Below, one piece after another: positions 1-7,528 of a DNA stretch of 64,000 nucleotides. The notes under the pieces are model-generated. The model saw only the letters and a list, made by a program, of their open reading frames with translations, made no database searches and was not told the DNA's origin. The translations under genes and the position numbers were made by a program. Position 1 is the stretch's first letter, and every line of letters begins with the position of its first letter. Origin of the DNA: Dethiobacter alkaliphilus AHT 1 (GTDB taxonomy: Bacteria > Bacillota > Dethiobacteria > Dethiobacterales > Dethiobacteraceae); NCBI RefSeq assembly GCF_000174415.1, contig NZ_ACJM01000003.1, positions 162,832 to 226,831 of the forward strand, read 5' to 3'.

Positions 1-200
1 AAGAGAGTTATTTTTTTATCGATGAAGTTTAGGATGTTTTCCTCACTGGAGGTAATATCCACCCTTCTTAGAGCAACGGTTACCACTTGGGTTCCGCTGC
101 TTTCTATAACCTGTGGCAGTATTTCATTGGATGAGTATTTTCCGGTACCGATAAGAAGCCTGCTTTCCAGTTCTGTAGAACCAATTTGCAGTTTATCCAT
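1..200 (-). CDS. thiG: Thiazole synthase ThiG (5' part, runs off window)
   Basis: Reading the minus strand from an ATG at 200 gives about 66 residues that run off the window edge. They begin [15 protein letters not shown] and contain the ThiG signatures LLIGTGKY (about residues 15-22) and VVTVALRR (about 39-46). ThiG makes the thiazole phosphate moiety of thiamine from deoxyxylulose phosphate, dehydroglycine or glycine imine, and ThiS thiocarboxylate. The start lies 2 bases past the thiF stop, with a purine-rich GAGGGGAA ribosome site inside the end of thiF, so it is the third gene of the thiS-thiF-thiG operon. Only the N-terminus is visible; the assignment rests on these motifs plus context. 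Confidence 0.88.
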   Translation of the reverse strand, partial: MDKLQIGSTELESRLLIGTGKYSSNEILPQVIESSGTQVVTVALRRVDITSSEENILNFIDKKITL

Positions 201-202
201 AG

Positions 203-1009
203 CTATTCCCCCTCTTCTTCTAAGATAATGCGCAGTACGGTATTGGCCTGTTGGTTGGCGGCTATGGAAACCCGGGGAGCCATAAGCCCCTGGCCGGGCC
301 TTGCTTCATTTACGCCGTCGCCGATGAGGAAAAAGTTTTTTCCCGCTTTTCTGGCGGTGATGCTGTTGCCGGAAAAAAAGCCTGCCATGCCGGAGGCGGC
401 CACCAACTTCTTATCCTTCATTTTGGTCAGCACCGTGTTTGTGAGAAGGGCCTTGGATACCGCATTATCGAAGGCCTCCATGATAATATCCACATCTTTG
501 AAGATCTCTGCCATGTTGCTTTCATCCAGGAAAGTATCTATTGTTTCCACTTCCACAAAGGGATTGCACTCCTGAATTAAGTCTTTCAAGGCTTCTGTTT
601 TTTTCATGCCGATATGGCGGATGAAATACTGCTGGCGGTTTAAATTGCTGGGTTCTACCACGTCAAAATCCACCAGCAAAAGCTTGCCGATGCCGATTCT
701 GGCCAGGGACATGGCGGCGTTGGAGCCCAGGCCTCCCAGGCCGGCAATGCCTACGCTAAAGTTTTTAACCTTTTCATGCACACCGGGAGTATGCCTGGAA
801 AGGAGCATGGCCTCCATTTCTTCCATGGAAGGCATCTCTCCCTTTTTAATCAGTACTACCCGATCATTTTCCTGCAGTATGGGATTTTCCTTAGTAATAA
901 AGCCGTTATAGACCAGCACGTCTGCGTCCTTTTTAATCTCTTCCTTTAAATCGTGCAAAGTCTGGCCTTCTTTTATTGTCAGTGCTTTTTCATTAACGTA
1001 AATCTGCAT
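203..1009 (-). CDS. thiF: ThiS adenylyltransferase ThiF with N-terminal ThiS-like domain
   Basis: E1-like enzyme that adenylates the C-terminal glycine of the sulfur carrier ThiS. Residues 1 to about 60 look like a beta-grasp ThiS-like domain (starts [10 protein letters not shown]) but lack a terminal Gly-Gly. The Rossmann nucleotide site GLGGLGS is at about 90-96, followed by the acidic DFD and the SNLNRQ motif typical of ThiF/MoeB. No CxxC zinc pairs are present, as in the shorter clostridial ThiF type. A GTG at 1021 would add four residues, but the ATG at 1009 has GGAGG six bases upstream and is preferred; it begins one base after the thiS stop. The fused ThiS-like domain may be a docking or regulatory domain; that is inference. 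Confidence 0.87.
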   Translation of the reverse strand: MQIYVNEKALTIKEGQTLHDLKEEIKKDADVLVYNGFITKENPILQENDRVVLIKKGEMPSMEEMEAMLLSRHTPGVHEKVKNFSVGIAGLGGLGSNAAMSLARIGIGKLLLVDFDVVEPSNLNRQQYFIRHIGMKKTEALKDLIQECNPFVEVETIDTFLDESNMAEIFKDVDIIMEAFDNAVSKALLTNTVLTKMKDKKLVAASGMAGFFSGNSITARKAGKNFFLIGDGVNEARPGQGLMAPRVSIAANQQANTVLRIILEEEGE

Positions 1010-1010
1010 C

Positions 1011-1205
1011 TCAACCTCCACCTACAAAGCTTATTAACTCCACCGCAGCTGTGGAGCTAAGCTTTTTTTGCCGGTACTCATCTTTGGGGACAATTTGCTG
1101 ATCCACTTCCACCACAACTTTGTTAGGGTCAAGGGACAGCTCTTCCAATAGCTTTGCAACTGTGATGCCCTCGGGAAAGTCTTTTTCTGTGCCGTTAATA
1201 ATCAT
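1011..1205 (-). CDS. thiS: Sulfur carrier protein ThiS
   Basis: A 64-residue beta-grasp protein ending in Gly-Gly-Gly, preceded by SFV, as expected for a ThiS carrier whose C-terminal glycine is thiocarboxylated to donate sulfur for thiazole synthesis. It starts at ATG 1205 with AAAGGAG upstream. It is the first gene of the thi operon, directly downstream of a TPP riboswitch and terminator. The stop almost touches the thiF start, which implies translational coupling. Confidence 0.9.
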   Translation of the reverse strand: MIINGTEKDFPEGITVAKLLEELSLDPNKVVVEVDQQIVPKDEYRQKKLSSTAAVELISFVGGG

Positions 1206-1233
1206 GCGTACTCCTTTCTTTTTTCAGGGAACT

Positions 1234-1257
1234 AAAAAAGAGAGCATAAATGCTCCC
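1234..1257 (-). terminator. Riboswitch expression-platform terminator before thiS
   Basis: On the minus strand a 7-bp stem (GGGAGCA / TGCTCTC, 4-base loop) is followed by a run of six T. It lies between the TPP aptamer and thiS, so it is the regulated terminator. Its 5' arm overlaps the segment that can pair with the aptamer (see the antiterminator finding). Confidence 0.85.
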
Positions 1258-1380
1258 TCATAACCTGTAGTTCAAGCTAGGCACGGTTTACGCTGCCGGT
1301 TTGCTAACTACATATAAATTACTTACCGGAAAATAAAAAGCAAATTCACAGGGAATTTGCTTAAAGTTTAACCGGAACCA

Positions 1381-1463
1381 TCCCTACGTTGGCATTACCC
1401 AAATCAGGTTATGAGGGTCAGGGAAACACATCCCACTCTCAGCCTGCTTAGGCAGGCTCCCCT
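1381..1463 (-). ncRNA. TPP riboswitch (thi box) aptamer
   Basis: Read on the minus strand, the segment contains the conserved thi-box pieces in order: GGGGAGCC at the 5' end, GCTGAGAGTGGG, ACCCTCATAACCTGAT, and the 3' GGGTAATGCCAACGTAGGGA. These match the TPP aptamer consensus (CTGAGA, ACCTGAT, GGATAATGCCAGCGTAGGGA). It precedes thiS, so high TPP should terminate transcription of the thi operon. Confidence 0.95.
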
Positions 1464-1533
1464 GGAAGTATTTTGTTTTAGTAGTTCTAATTTACCATGG
1501 AAAAGAACCGGAATCAAGAGACAATTTTTCTAC

Positions 1534-2535
1534 TCAGCATATTCTGGGCACTGGAATGCCTGCCGGCATTTCCACAAGGCGAGTGCCCCCTGCTTCAGTT
1601 TTCATGAGTACTTCCCCGCTGCCGGAGGCCACCGTTCCGATAATTACCGCATCGGCGCCCAGGGGATGAGCTTGCAGCATGTTTAATAGATCTGCTGCTG
1701 AATCCTTTTGGACTACAAACAGCATTTTTCCCTCGTTGGCCAGAGTAAGGGGATCCAGCCCTAACATATCTGAGGCGGCCTTAACCTGTGGCCGGATTGG
1801 TATGTGGCGCTCTTGCAAAATTATATCGGCCCCGGCAGCCTGAGCCAGTTCATTGAGGGAGGCGGCCGCGCCGCCGCGAGTGGGATCCCGCAACCAGCGC
1901 ACAGCGGGGAATAAATCCTCCACTGCGGACAGCAAGCTGCTTAGAGGTGCACAGTCGCTTTTTACTTGTGTTTCAAAGGCCAGGCCTTCGCGCTCTGACA
2001 AAACGGCAATACCATGGTCGCCCAAAGTGCCGGAAACGATAATTGCGTCTCCCGGCTGTATTTCCCGAGGGGAGAGCTTCAGTCCCCTGTAGACCTGGCC
2101 GATTCCCGTAGTATTAATATAAATCCCGTCGGCCTGGCCCCTGGGCACTACTTTTGTATCTCCCGCCACCACCGCCACATCGCATTCCTTGGCGGTTTGG
2201 GCCATGGAAGCCACAATCTGTTCCAACTGGGAGAGCAAAAACCCCTCTTCCAGAATAAAAGCGGCAGTAAGATACATGGGCCTTGCTCCCCCCGCTGTCA
2301 AATCGTTTATGGTGCCGCAAACAGAGAGTTTACCGATATCACCGCCGGGGAAAAAGACCGGTTGGACAACAAAGGAATCTGTGGTGACTGCTAAGGCGCG
2401 GTTAGGCGTGGGTAGTATGGTAGCATCAGATAAGTGCTCCAGATAGGGGTTCCATAGATAGCGAAGAAACAGGTTTTGTACCAGTTGGGCGGAAAAGGCA
2501 CCGCCGTCCCCGTGGGACAGGGTTACCCGGCTCAT
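1534..2535 (-). CDS. hypE: Hydrogenase maturation protein HypE
   Basis: HypE converts the S-carbamoylated C-terminal cysteine to thiocyanate, with ATP, to supply the cyanide ligands of the [NiFe] centre. The 333-residue protein shows the AIRS/PurM-like fold features: SHGDGG near the N-terminus, TTDSFVVQP, GGDIGKLSVCGTINDL, VVAGDTKVV, and the diagnostic C-terminal PRIC with the reactive cysteine last. The length matches the family. It is the last gene of the hyp operon and starts inside the hypD stop (ATGA overlap). The TPP riboswitch of the next operon begins about 70 bases downstream; no clear separate terminator was found there. Confidence 0.96.
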   Translation of the reverse strand: MSRVTLSHGDGGAFSAQLVQNLFLRYLWNPYLEHLSDATILPTPNRALAVTTDSFVVQPVFFPGGDIGKLSVCGTINDLTAGGARPMYLTAAFILEEGFLLSQLEQIVASMAQTAKECDVAVVAGDTKVVPRGQADGIYINTTGIGQVYRGLKLSPREIQPGDAIIVSGTLGDHGIAVLSEREGLAFETQVKSDCAPLSSLLSAVEDLFPAVRWLRDPTRGGAAASLNELAQAAGADIILQERHIPIRPQVKAASDMLGLDPLTLANEGKMLFVVQKDSAADLLNMLQAHPLGADAVIIGTVASGSGEVLMKTEAGGTRLVEMPAGIPVPRIC

Positions 2536-3611
2536 AGAGTCACCGCCTTTTTTCGTTCATAACGGAAGTAAGCTGCACAAGCCCCTTCCGAAGAAACCAT
2601 ACAAGGTCCTTCCGGTGAGAGAGGATTACATTTGCTGCCAAACAGTGCGCAGTCGGGAGGGGTAATTTCACCCAAAAGAACATTGGCACAGCGGCAGGCA
2701 GAGTTTTCCGGGGTATCTTGAGGTGTTACGGGGAAGCGCAGGCGGGCGTCAAACTGGGTCAACTCCCGGCGCAAAGACAGGCCGCTTTGCTCGATAAGGC
2801 CCAGGCCGCGCCAGTTGGCATCACTTGGGGCAAAGACTTTCTCAATTAGCGCCCTGGCCTGGGGATTTCCTTCCTCCCGAACAACAGAGGGGTAACAGTT
2901 CACCACAGCTGCCTCATCCTTTGTAGCCATTTCCACCAAAGCTAAAACAGCAGTCAGGATATCTGTCAACTCAAAGCCTGTGACAGCGGCGGGCAAATGA
3001 TAATGGGAGGCCACAAAATCCTGGGCCTTCCTGCCGATTACCGCACTGACATGGCCCGGCAGGATCAGCCCGTGTAATGAGGACTTACCTCCACCAAGCA
3101 GGGCATGCAGAGCAGCAGGCATGGTTTTCACACAGGAGAAAACCGAGTAATTATCCAGGCCGTATTGGCGGGCTAACTCCACTGACATGGCAATGGCCGG
3201 GGCTGTGGTTTCAAAACCTACGCCCAGGAAAACAAACTGGCGGTCTTGTTCCTGTTGTGCCATTTTTACCGCTTCAAAGGGTGAATAAACTGCACGAACA
3301 TCTGCACCGGCGGCTTTCTCCAATTCCAGTGTAGTTTCACTGCCGGGAACGCGCAGCATATCGCCAAAGGTGGCGATGGTGACGCCGGGTTGGCGTGAGA
3401 GCATAATCATCTGGTCCAGGTCGTACTGCGAGGTGACACACACCGGACAACCGGGGCCGCTGACCAGCTCCAGCTCCGGGGTCAACAGGGACCGGATACC
3501 ACAGCGGCCAATGGCGGTGGTATGGGTCCCGCAAACTTCCATCAGGCGCAGCGGCTGTGTAATATTGCTTTTTATCCTGTGGATCAGGGCTGAAACCGTC
3601 TGTTCATTCAT
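2532..3611 (-). CDS. hypD: Hydrogenase maturation protein HypD
   Basis: [4Fe-4S] scaffold on which the Fe(CN)2CO moiety of [NiFe] hydrogenase is built together with HypC. The 359-residue protein has the family motifs MEVCGTHT (about 23-30), GPGCPVCVT (about 52-60), the FVFLGVGFETTAPA region, the PGHVSAVIG stretch and the C-terminal cysteine cluster (CRCANVLLG, PPDCALFGSKCNPLSPEGPC). It overlaps hypC by 8 bases and hypE by 4, so the block is translationally coupled. Confidence 0.97.
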   Translation of the reverse strand: MNEQTVSALIHRIKSNITQPLRLMEVCGTHTTAIGRCGIRSLLTPELELVSGPGCPVCVTSQYDLDQMIMLSRQPGVTIATFGDMLRVPGSETTLELEKAAGADVRAVYSPFEAVKMAQQEQDRQFVFLGVGFETTAPAIAMSVELARQYGLDNYSVFSCVKTMPAALHALLGGGKSSLHGLILPGHVSAVIGRKAQDFVASHYHLPAAVTGFELTDILTAVLALVEMATKDEAAVVNCYPSVVREEGNPQARALIEKVFAPSDANWRGLGLIEQSGLSLRRELTQFDARLRFPVTPQDTPENSACRCANVLLGEITPPDCALFGSKCNPLSPEGPCMVSSEGACAAYFRYERKKAVTL

Positions 3612-3822
3612 GCCCTTCCAACTCCTTTAGCAGGGCCAGTGTTTCTTCTGCGTCCTGCAGGTCTATCTGCTGGATAGCCAGGCCGGCATGAACCAGTACC
3701 CAGGAGCCTGGAACCGCTTTGGGCACCAAAGTCATCATCACTTCCATGCGGTTTCCGCAATAATCTACAGTCCCCCACATACCGCTGTTTTCAATTACCT
3801 CACAAGGCATACCGATACACAT
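3604..3822 (-). CDS. hypC: Hydrogenase maturation chaperone HypC
   Basis: Small chaperone (72 residues) that shuttles the Fe(CN)2CO group between HypD and the hydrogenase large subunit. The chosen start at 3822 gives MCIGMPCEV, placing the essential cysteine at position 2. A longer frame starting at 3840 would bury that cysteine and is rejected. The ATG overlaps the hypF stop (TGATG), and GGAGGAGG lies within the end of hypF as its ribosome site. The OB-fold core (VDYCGNRMEV, VLVHAGLAIQQID) matches the family. Confidence 0.95.
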   Translation of the reverse strand: MCIGMPCEVIENSGMWGTVDYCGNRMEVMMTLVPKAVPGSWVLVHAGLAIQQIDLQDAEETLALLKELEGHE

Positions 3823-6113
3823 CAGACCGTCCTCCTCCATGCGGCCACCAGTGCCTGGCCCAAAGCCAGGCCGCCGTCATTTGCCGGCACCTGCCGCTGT
3901 GTATAAACCTGAAAACCTGCCGCCTGCAACCGTGTCCTGAGCGCGGTGAGCAAATAAGGGTTCTGAAACGAGCCACCGCTTAAAACAACCCGGTCCAGTC
4001 CGTTTTTCTGCCTGACCCGCTCCACCGCAGCGGCAAACATCTCCACAATGGTTGCTTCAAAAGCTGCAGCAATCATTCCCGCATCTTTGCCGCGCAGAAA
4101 ATCTTCGGCAAGACTATGCATTAGTGTACTGCAGCTGATGGTTTTTCCTTCTATGGTAAAGGGATAAGTACCTCGCTCATGGCCCAGGGCAGCTTCTGCC
4201 AGCTCCATGGGTGCCTGGCCGTCATAGGTGTTTTCCCGGCAGATACCTAAAAGTGCCGCCGCCGCATCATAGAGCCTGCCGCAGCTGGAGGCCATGGGAG
4301 AGTTTACTTTTCGTTTAAGCATGGTGGACAAAAGGTCTATCTCTCTTTCCTTGTCGGCAAAGAGTGCTTTTGCCAGTGTGACACCTTCCTCCCCCGTACT
4401 TTGCCATAACCAGGAGACGGCCATCCGCCAGGGGTGGCGTACTGCCGCTTCTCCTCCGGGAAGGGGTACCGGCTCCAGGTGGAATTCCCGCTCAAAGTCC
4501 AAATAATCGCCACTGAGTACTTCACCGCCCCAGATTGTACCGTCCCGGCCATAGCCGGTGCCGTCACATATCACACCAATTACCGGGCCGGTTAGGTAGT
4601 TTTCTCCCATACAGGAGGCCAGGTGAGCATGATGATGCCATACCGTCTCATGGGTTCCCGGCTTTTTGGCGGCCAAGGCTGCCGAGTGGTAGCCGGGATG
4701 ACAATCAAAGGCCACAATGGTTGGCTCAACCTGTAACATCTCAGCCAGTTCTCCCGCCGCTTCCAGATGGACGCGGCGTGTTTCCGCATAGGCCAAATCC
4801 CCGATATGGGGGCCGGGGTAAGCATGGCCGTCCTTTAGGAAACAGAAGGAGTTTTTAAGATCCCCGCCGGCTGCAAATACCTGGGCAGAGTTGTTAGGTA
4901 CGGGTACCGGAATGGATGCCGGGACGTACCCCCGGGAGCGCCGCAGCAGATGCGGGACTTTCTGAATTACCTGCAGCAGGGAATCGTCACAGCGTTTATG
5001 AATTGGCCGGTTATGGGTCAGAAAAAAATCTGCCACCGTTCCTAAATCACGCAATGCTTCCTGGGTGTCTTTGGCCAGGGGCAGGCCGGTTTCATTACCG
5101 CTGGTCATCACCAGCATCTCCAAGTCCTGATCAAAGAGTAGATGGTGCAGCGGTGTGTAGGGCAGCATCACGCCCAGTGTGCCTGCCTTGGGAGCCAGGC
5201 CTTTTGGCAAAATAGAGCCGGGCCGGCGCCTGAGCACCACAATGGGAGCTTCCGGGGAGTCCAGAAGCTCTGCTTCTTTTTCATCTACAGAACAATAACG
5301 GCGCACCAGGGCTTCATCGCGGCACATCACCGCAAAGGGCCTAGCCGGCCGTCCTTTACGGTACCGCAAGGTTTGAACAGCTTCCGGGTTTTTTGCATCA
5401 CAGGCCAGGTGAAATCCACCCAGGCCTTTAACGGCCAAAATATGTCCCGCTTTTAGCAGAGCAAGGGTCTTCTCCCGCCAGTGTCCCGGCACCGTTTCTC
5501 CCTTGCTGTCACAGAGCGCAGCCTGAGGTCCGCACTGCGGGCAGGCGTTGGGCTGGGCGTGAAACCGCCGGTTTAGAGGATTATGATATTCCTCTTCACA
5601 TTCCTCACACATGGCAAAGCCGGACATGGTGGTCTCTTTACGGTCGTAAGGTACGCCCTGAATAATTGTATAGCGCGGCCCGCAATCGGTGCAGTTGGTA
5701 AAAGGATACTGGTGGCGCCGGTTGTGTGGTGACAGGATATCTTCCCGGCAACTGGGGCAGACTGCCACATCGGCGGGGATGCGGGGCACACCGTCACCTT
5801 CAGAGCCGCTCTCCCGAATGATGAACTTATGGTCACCGGCAGTATCAATGACGGTACAGCGGATATCATTGATGCGGGCCAGCCGCAGCGAACATTGTTT
5901 CAGTTCCGCAAGAAACTGATCCACGCTTAAAGCAGAACCTTCAACCTCCATCACCACGCCTTGTCTGTTATTGAGAACCCATCCTTTTAGAGAGCGCTTC
6001 ACCGCTTCACGATATATATAGGGACGAAACCCTACGCCCTGTACCACACCGCTGACTTCAACGCGCAGGCGCATCCGCTGCGCTTTACCGGGCCCGGGCA
6101 GATTCACAGCCAT
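3822..6113 (-). CDS. hypF: Carbamoyltransferase HypF
   Basis: Makes the carbamoyl adenylate from carbamoyl phosphate and ATP and loads HypE. Domains in order over 763 residues: acylphosphatase (EVSGVVQGVGFRPYIY, about 18-33), two zinc-finger repeats (CPSCREDI with CTDCGPRY; CEECEEEYHNP with CPQCGP, about 115-195), a YrdC-like domain (about 205-390), and a Kae1-like ATPase domain (HHHAHLASCMGEN, VLSGGSFQN). All are intact and full-length. The start at 6113 overlaps the hypB end by 29 bases and has an AGAGG site; a Met 13 codons later (6074) is an alternative without a clear ribosome site. Confidence 0.96.
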   Translation of the reverse strand: MAVNLPGPGKAQRMRLRVEVSGVVQGVGFRPYIYREAVKRSLKGWVLNNRQGVVMEVEGSALSVDQFLAELKQCSLRLARINDIRCTVIDTAGDHKFIIRESGSEGDGVPRIPADVAVCPSCREDILSPHNRRHQYPFTNCTDCGPRYTIIQGVPYDRKETTMSGFAMCEECEEEYHNPLNRRFHAQPNACPQCGPQAALCDSKGETVPGHWREKTLALLKAGHILAVKGLGGFHLACDAKNPEAVQTLRYRKGRPARPFAVMCRDEALVRRYCSVDEKEAELLDSPEAPIVVLRRRPGSILPKGLAPKAGTLGVMLPYTPLHHLLFDQDLEMLVMTSGNETGLPLAKDTQEALRDLGTVADFFLTHNRPIHKRCDDSLLQVIQKVPHLLRRSRGYVPASIPVPVPNNSAQVFAAGGDLKNSFCFLKDGHAYPGPHIGDLAYAETRRVHLEAAGELAEMLQVEPTIVAFDCHPGYHSAALAAKKPGTHETVWHHHAHLASCMGENYLTGPVIGVICDGTGYGRDGTIWGGEVLSGDYLDFEREFHLEPVPLPGGEAAVRHPWRMAVSWLWQSTGEEGVTLAKALFADKEREIDLLSTMLKRKVNSPMASSCGRLYDAAAALLGICRENTYDGQAPMELAEAALGHERGTYPFTIEGKTISCSTLMHSLAEDFLRGKDAGMIAAAFEATIVEMFAAAVERVRQKNGLDRVVLSGGSFQNPYLLTALRTRLQAAGFQVYTQRQVPANDGGLALGQALVAAWRRTV

Positions 6114-6789
6114 GGGTTTCGCCTCTCTTCTTTTCTACAAGTTGTCTTACCCAGTCCAGCCAGGAAACAAAACCATCGCCTTTTATGGCCGACAGTTCCA
6201 ATACCGGAGCCTTTTGATTTAAGGAATGCAGCACATCTCTTACCTCCGGCAGGTTAAACGGCACATAGGGAAGCAGATCTGTTTTGCTTAAAAGAATAAC
6301 ATCCGCTTCTCTAAATACCTGCGGGTATTTTTCCGGTTTATCGTCTCCCTCTGTTACGCTGAGGACCACCGCCGTGGCATCCTCACCCAGGTCAAAACCG
6401 GCGGGGCAAACCAGGTTCCCCACATTTTCAATAATTAATAAGTCCAGTTGGGAAAGGGGCAAATCGCTGACCACGCCGCCAATCATGGGCGCATCCAGAT
6501 GACACCCTCCCTCGGTGTTAATCTGTACCACCTGTATGTTACTTTGGGCCAGTCGCTCTGCATCCCGGGCCGTATAAAGGTCACCTTCAATGACGGCGAT
6601 GCGCAGATCAGTGCTTAACTTAGGCAGGCTTTCTTCCAGCAGGGTGGTCTTGCCTGCGCCGGGGCTGCCCAGAATGTTTAGAACACAAACGCCGTGCCGC
6701 TTAAAAAGAGAACGGAGCTCGGCGGCCTCCGATTTGTTTTTGGCCCGTAAATCCCGGGCCAGTTTTACTTTAACAACTGTGTTCGCCAT
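6085..6789 (-). CDS. hypB: Nickel-insertion GTPase HypB
   Basis: GTPase that delivers Ni to the hydrogenase large subunit together with HypA. Starting at 6789 gives 234 residues beginning MANTVVKVKL, the usual HypB N-terminus. The open frame continues upstream, but only as out-of-frame hypA sequence. Visible motifs are the P-loop GSPGAGKTT (about 40-48), GGCHLDAPM with the metal-binding Cys-His pair, ENVGNLVCPAGFDLGE, and LLSKTDLLPY. No His-rich N-terminal nickel store is present. It overlaps the hypA end by 20 bases. Confidence 0.95.
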   Translation of the reverse strand: MANTVVKVKLARDLRAKNKSEAAELRSLFKRHGVCVLNILGSPGAGKTTLLEESLPKLSTDLRIAVIEGDLYTARDAERLAQSNIQVVQINTEGGCHLDAPMIGGVVSDLPLSQLDLLIIENVGNLVCPAGFDLGEDATAVVLSVTEGDDKPEKYPQVFREADVILLSKTDLLPYVPFNLPEVRDVLHSLNQKAPVLELSAIKGDGFVSWLDWVRQLVEKKRGETHGCESARAR

Positions 6790-7036
6790 GGGCCTGTTCC
6801 CCCTCGTACTCCACGATTTCCAGCTGATTGCCCTCTTTTTTAATAATCTCCAGGGCAGCATCGTGTAAAATGGTTTGCTGTTTAGCCAAATCAAAGCAAA
6901 ACTGCAGTGAATCCGGCTGAACATGCGAAAGACTGCCAATTGTCAGTGTAACAGAATTTACTTTTTCGATACCGCGCTCACAGGCGTCCCGGCTGACCTG
7001 TTCAATAACTTCGGATATCAGGGACAATTCATGCAA
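6770..7036 (-). CDS. hypA: HypA variant lacking the zinc-finger domain
   Basis: Nickel metallochaperone partner of HypB. It begins at a TTG (7036) with AAGGAG upstream, giving MHELSL; His2 and Glu3 are the Ni site of the family. Only 88 residues are encoded, against about 113 usual. After ALEIIKKEG (about 61-69) the chain jumps straight to QLEIVEYEGE, which in other HypA proteins follows the zinc finger. Neither of the two CxxC pairs is present, and the only cysteine after residue 47 is the last residue. The frame is otherwise open, and the gene sits correctly between the protease and hypB. Function in Ni insertion is expected, but zinc-dependent structure is lost. Confidence 0.85.
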   Translation of the reverse strand: MHELSLISEVIEQVSRDACERGIEKVNSVTLTIGSLSHVQPDSLQFCFDLAKQQTILHDAALEIIKKEGNQLEIVEYEGEQAHGEHSC

Positions 7037-7048
7037 AATATCAGCTCC

Positions 7049-7528
7049 TTACACAGATAAGCCTTCCTGGGAGAGCAAATCCATGACCCTTTGAACCGCT
7101 TCGGCCACCGCATCCTGTACCGGCAAAGACATGCTCTTTCCCGGGCCAAGATTTACCGGGTCAATTTCAATGCCCACAAATTCAATTTGTTTGGGAAGCC
7201 GCTCCGGATGCAGCACCATCCCCAAAGATAATGTTTCCGCCACAGAAAAGCCGTGCAAAGAAGAACACGGCCTGGCCGTATCCAGGGCATCTAAGTGAAA
7301 CGACAGTACGCTGCCCACTTCACCCTCAGACATCACCGCATCCACAATAATAGCTTTGTCAAAGCCTGCCAAAATATCCAACAAGCCCACCCCCGGCATC
7401 CCTGCCTCCACCAGCTCTACCCCTTCCGGCAGTTTAACCTCCTTAAGAGCAGCGGCCACGGCAAGGCCTGCGGTATCATCACCGCAAAGGCCGTTGCCGC
7501 AGCCCACTATCACTGTTTTAGCAGTCAT
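7049..7528 (-). CDS. Hydrogenase maturation protease (HyaD/HycI family)
   Basis: Nickel-dependent endopeptidase that removes the C-terminal tail of the hydrogenase large subunit once Ni is in place. The 159-residue chain has GCGNGLCGDDTAG (about 9-21, metal-binding acidic residue), VDAVMSE (second acidic ligand, about 62) and SLHGFSV (His ligand, about 93). Its start overlaps the hydA stop (TAATG). Together with the hydA tail after DPCFSCSVH, this identifies its substrate as the adjacent large subunit. Confidence 0.93.
   Translation of the reverse strand: MTAKTVIVGCGNGLCGDDTAGLAVAAALKEVKLPEGVELVEAGMPGVGLLDILAGFDKAIIVDAVMSEGEVGSVLSFHLDALDTARPCSSLHGFSVAETLSLGMVLHPERLPKQIEFVGIEIDPVNLGPGKSMSLPVQDAVAEAVQRVMDLLSQEGLSV

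Noticed and set aside
3822..3840. HypC starting at 3840 with six extra residues
   Set aside because: It would bury the essential N-terminal cysteine; ATG 3822 gives MC and overlaps the hypF stop.
6790..6939. 50-residue N-terminal extension of HypB
   Set aside because: It is out-of-frame hypA sequence; the HypB start MANTV at 6789 is standard.
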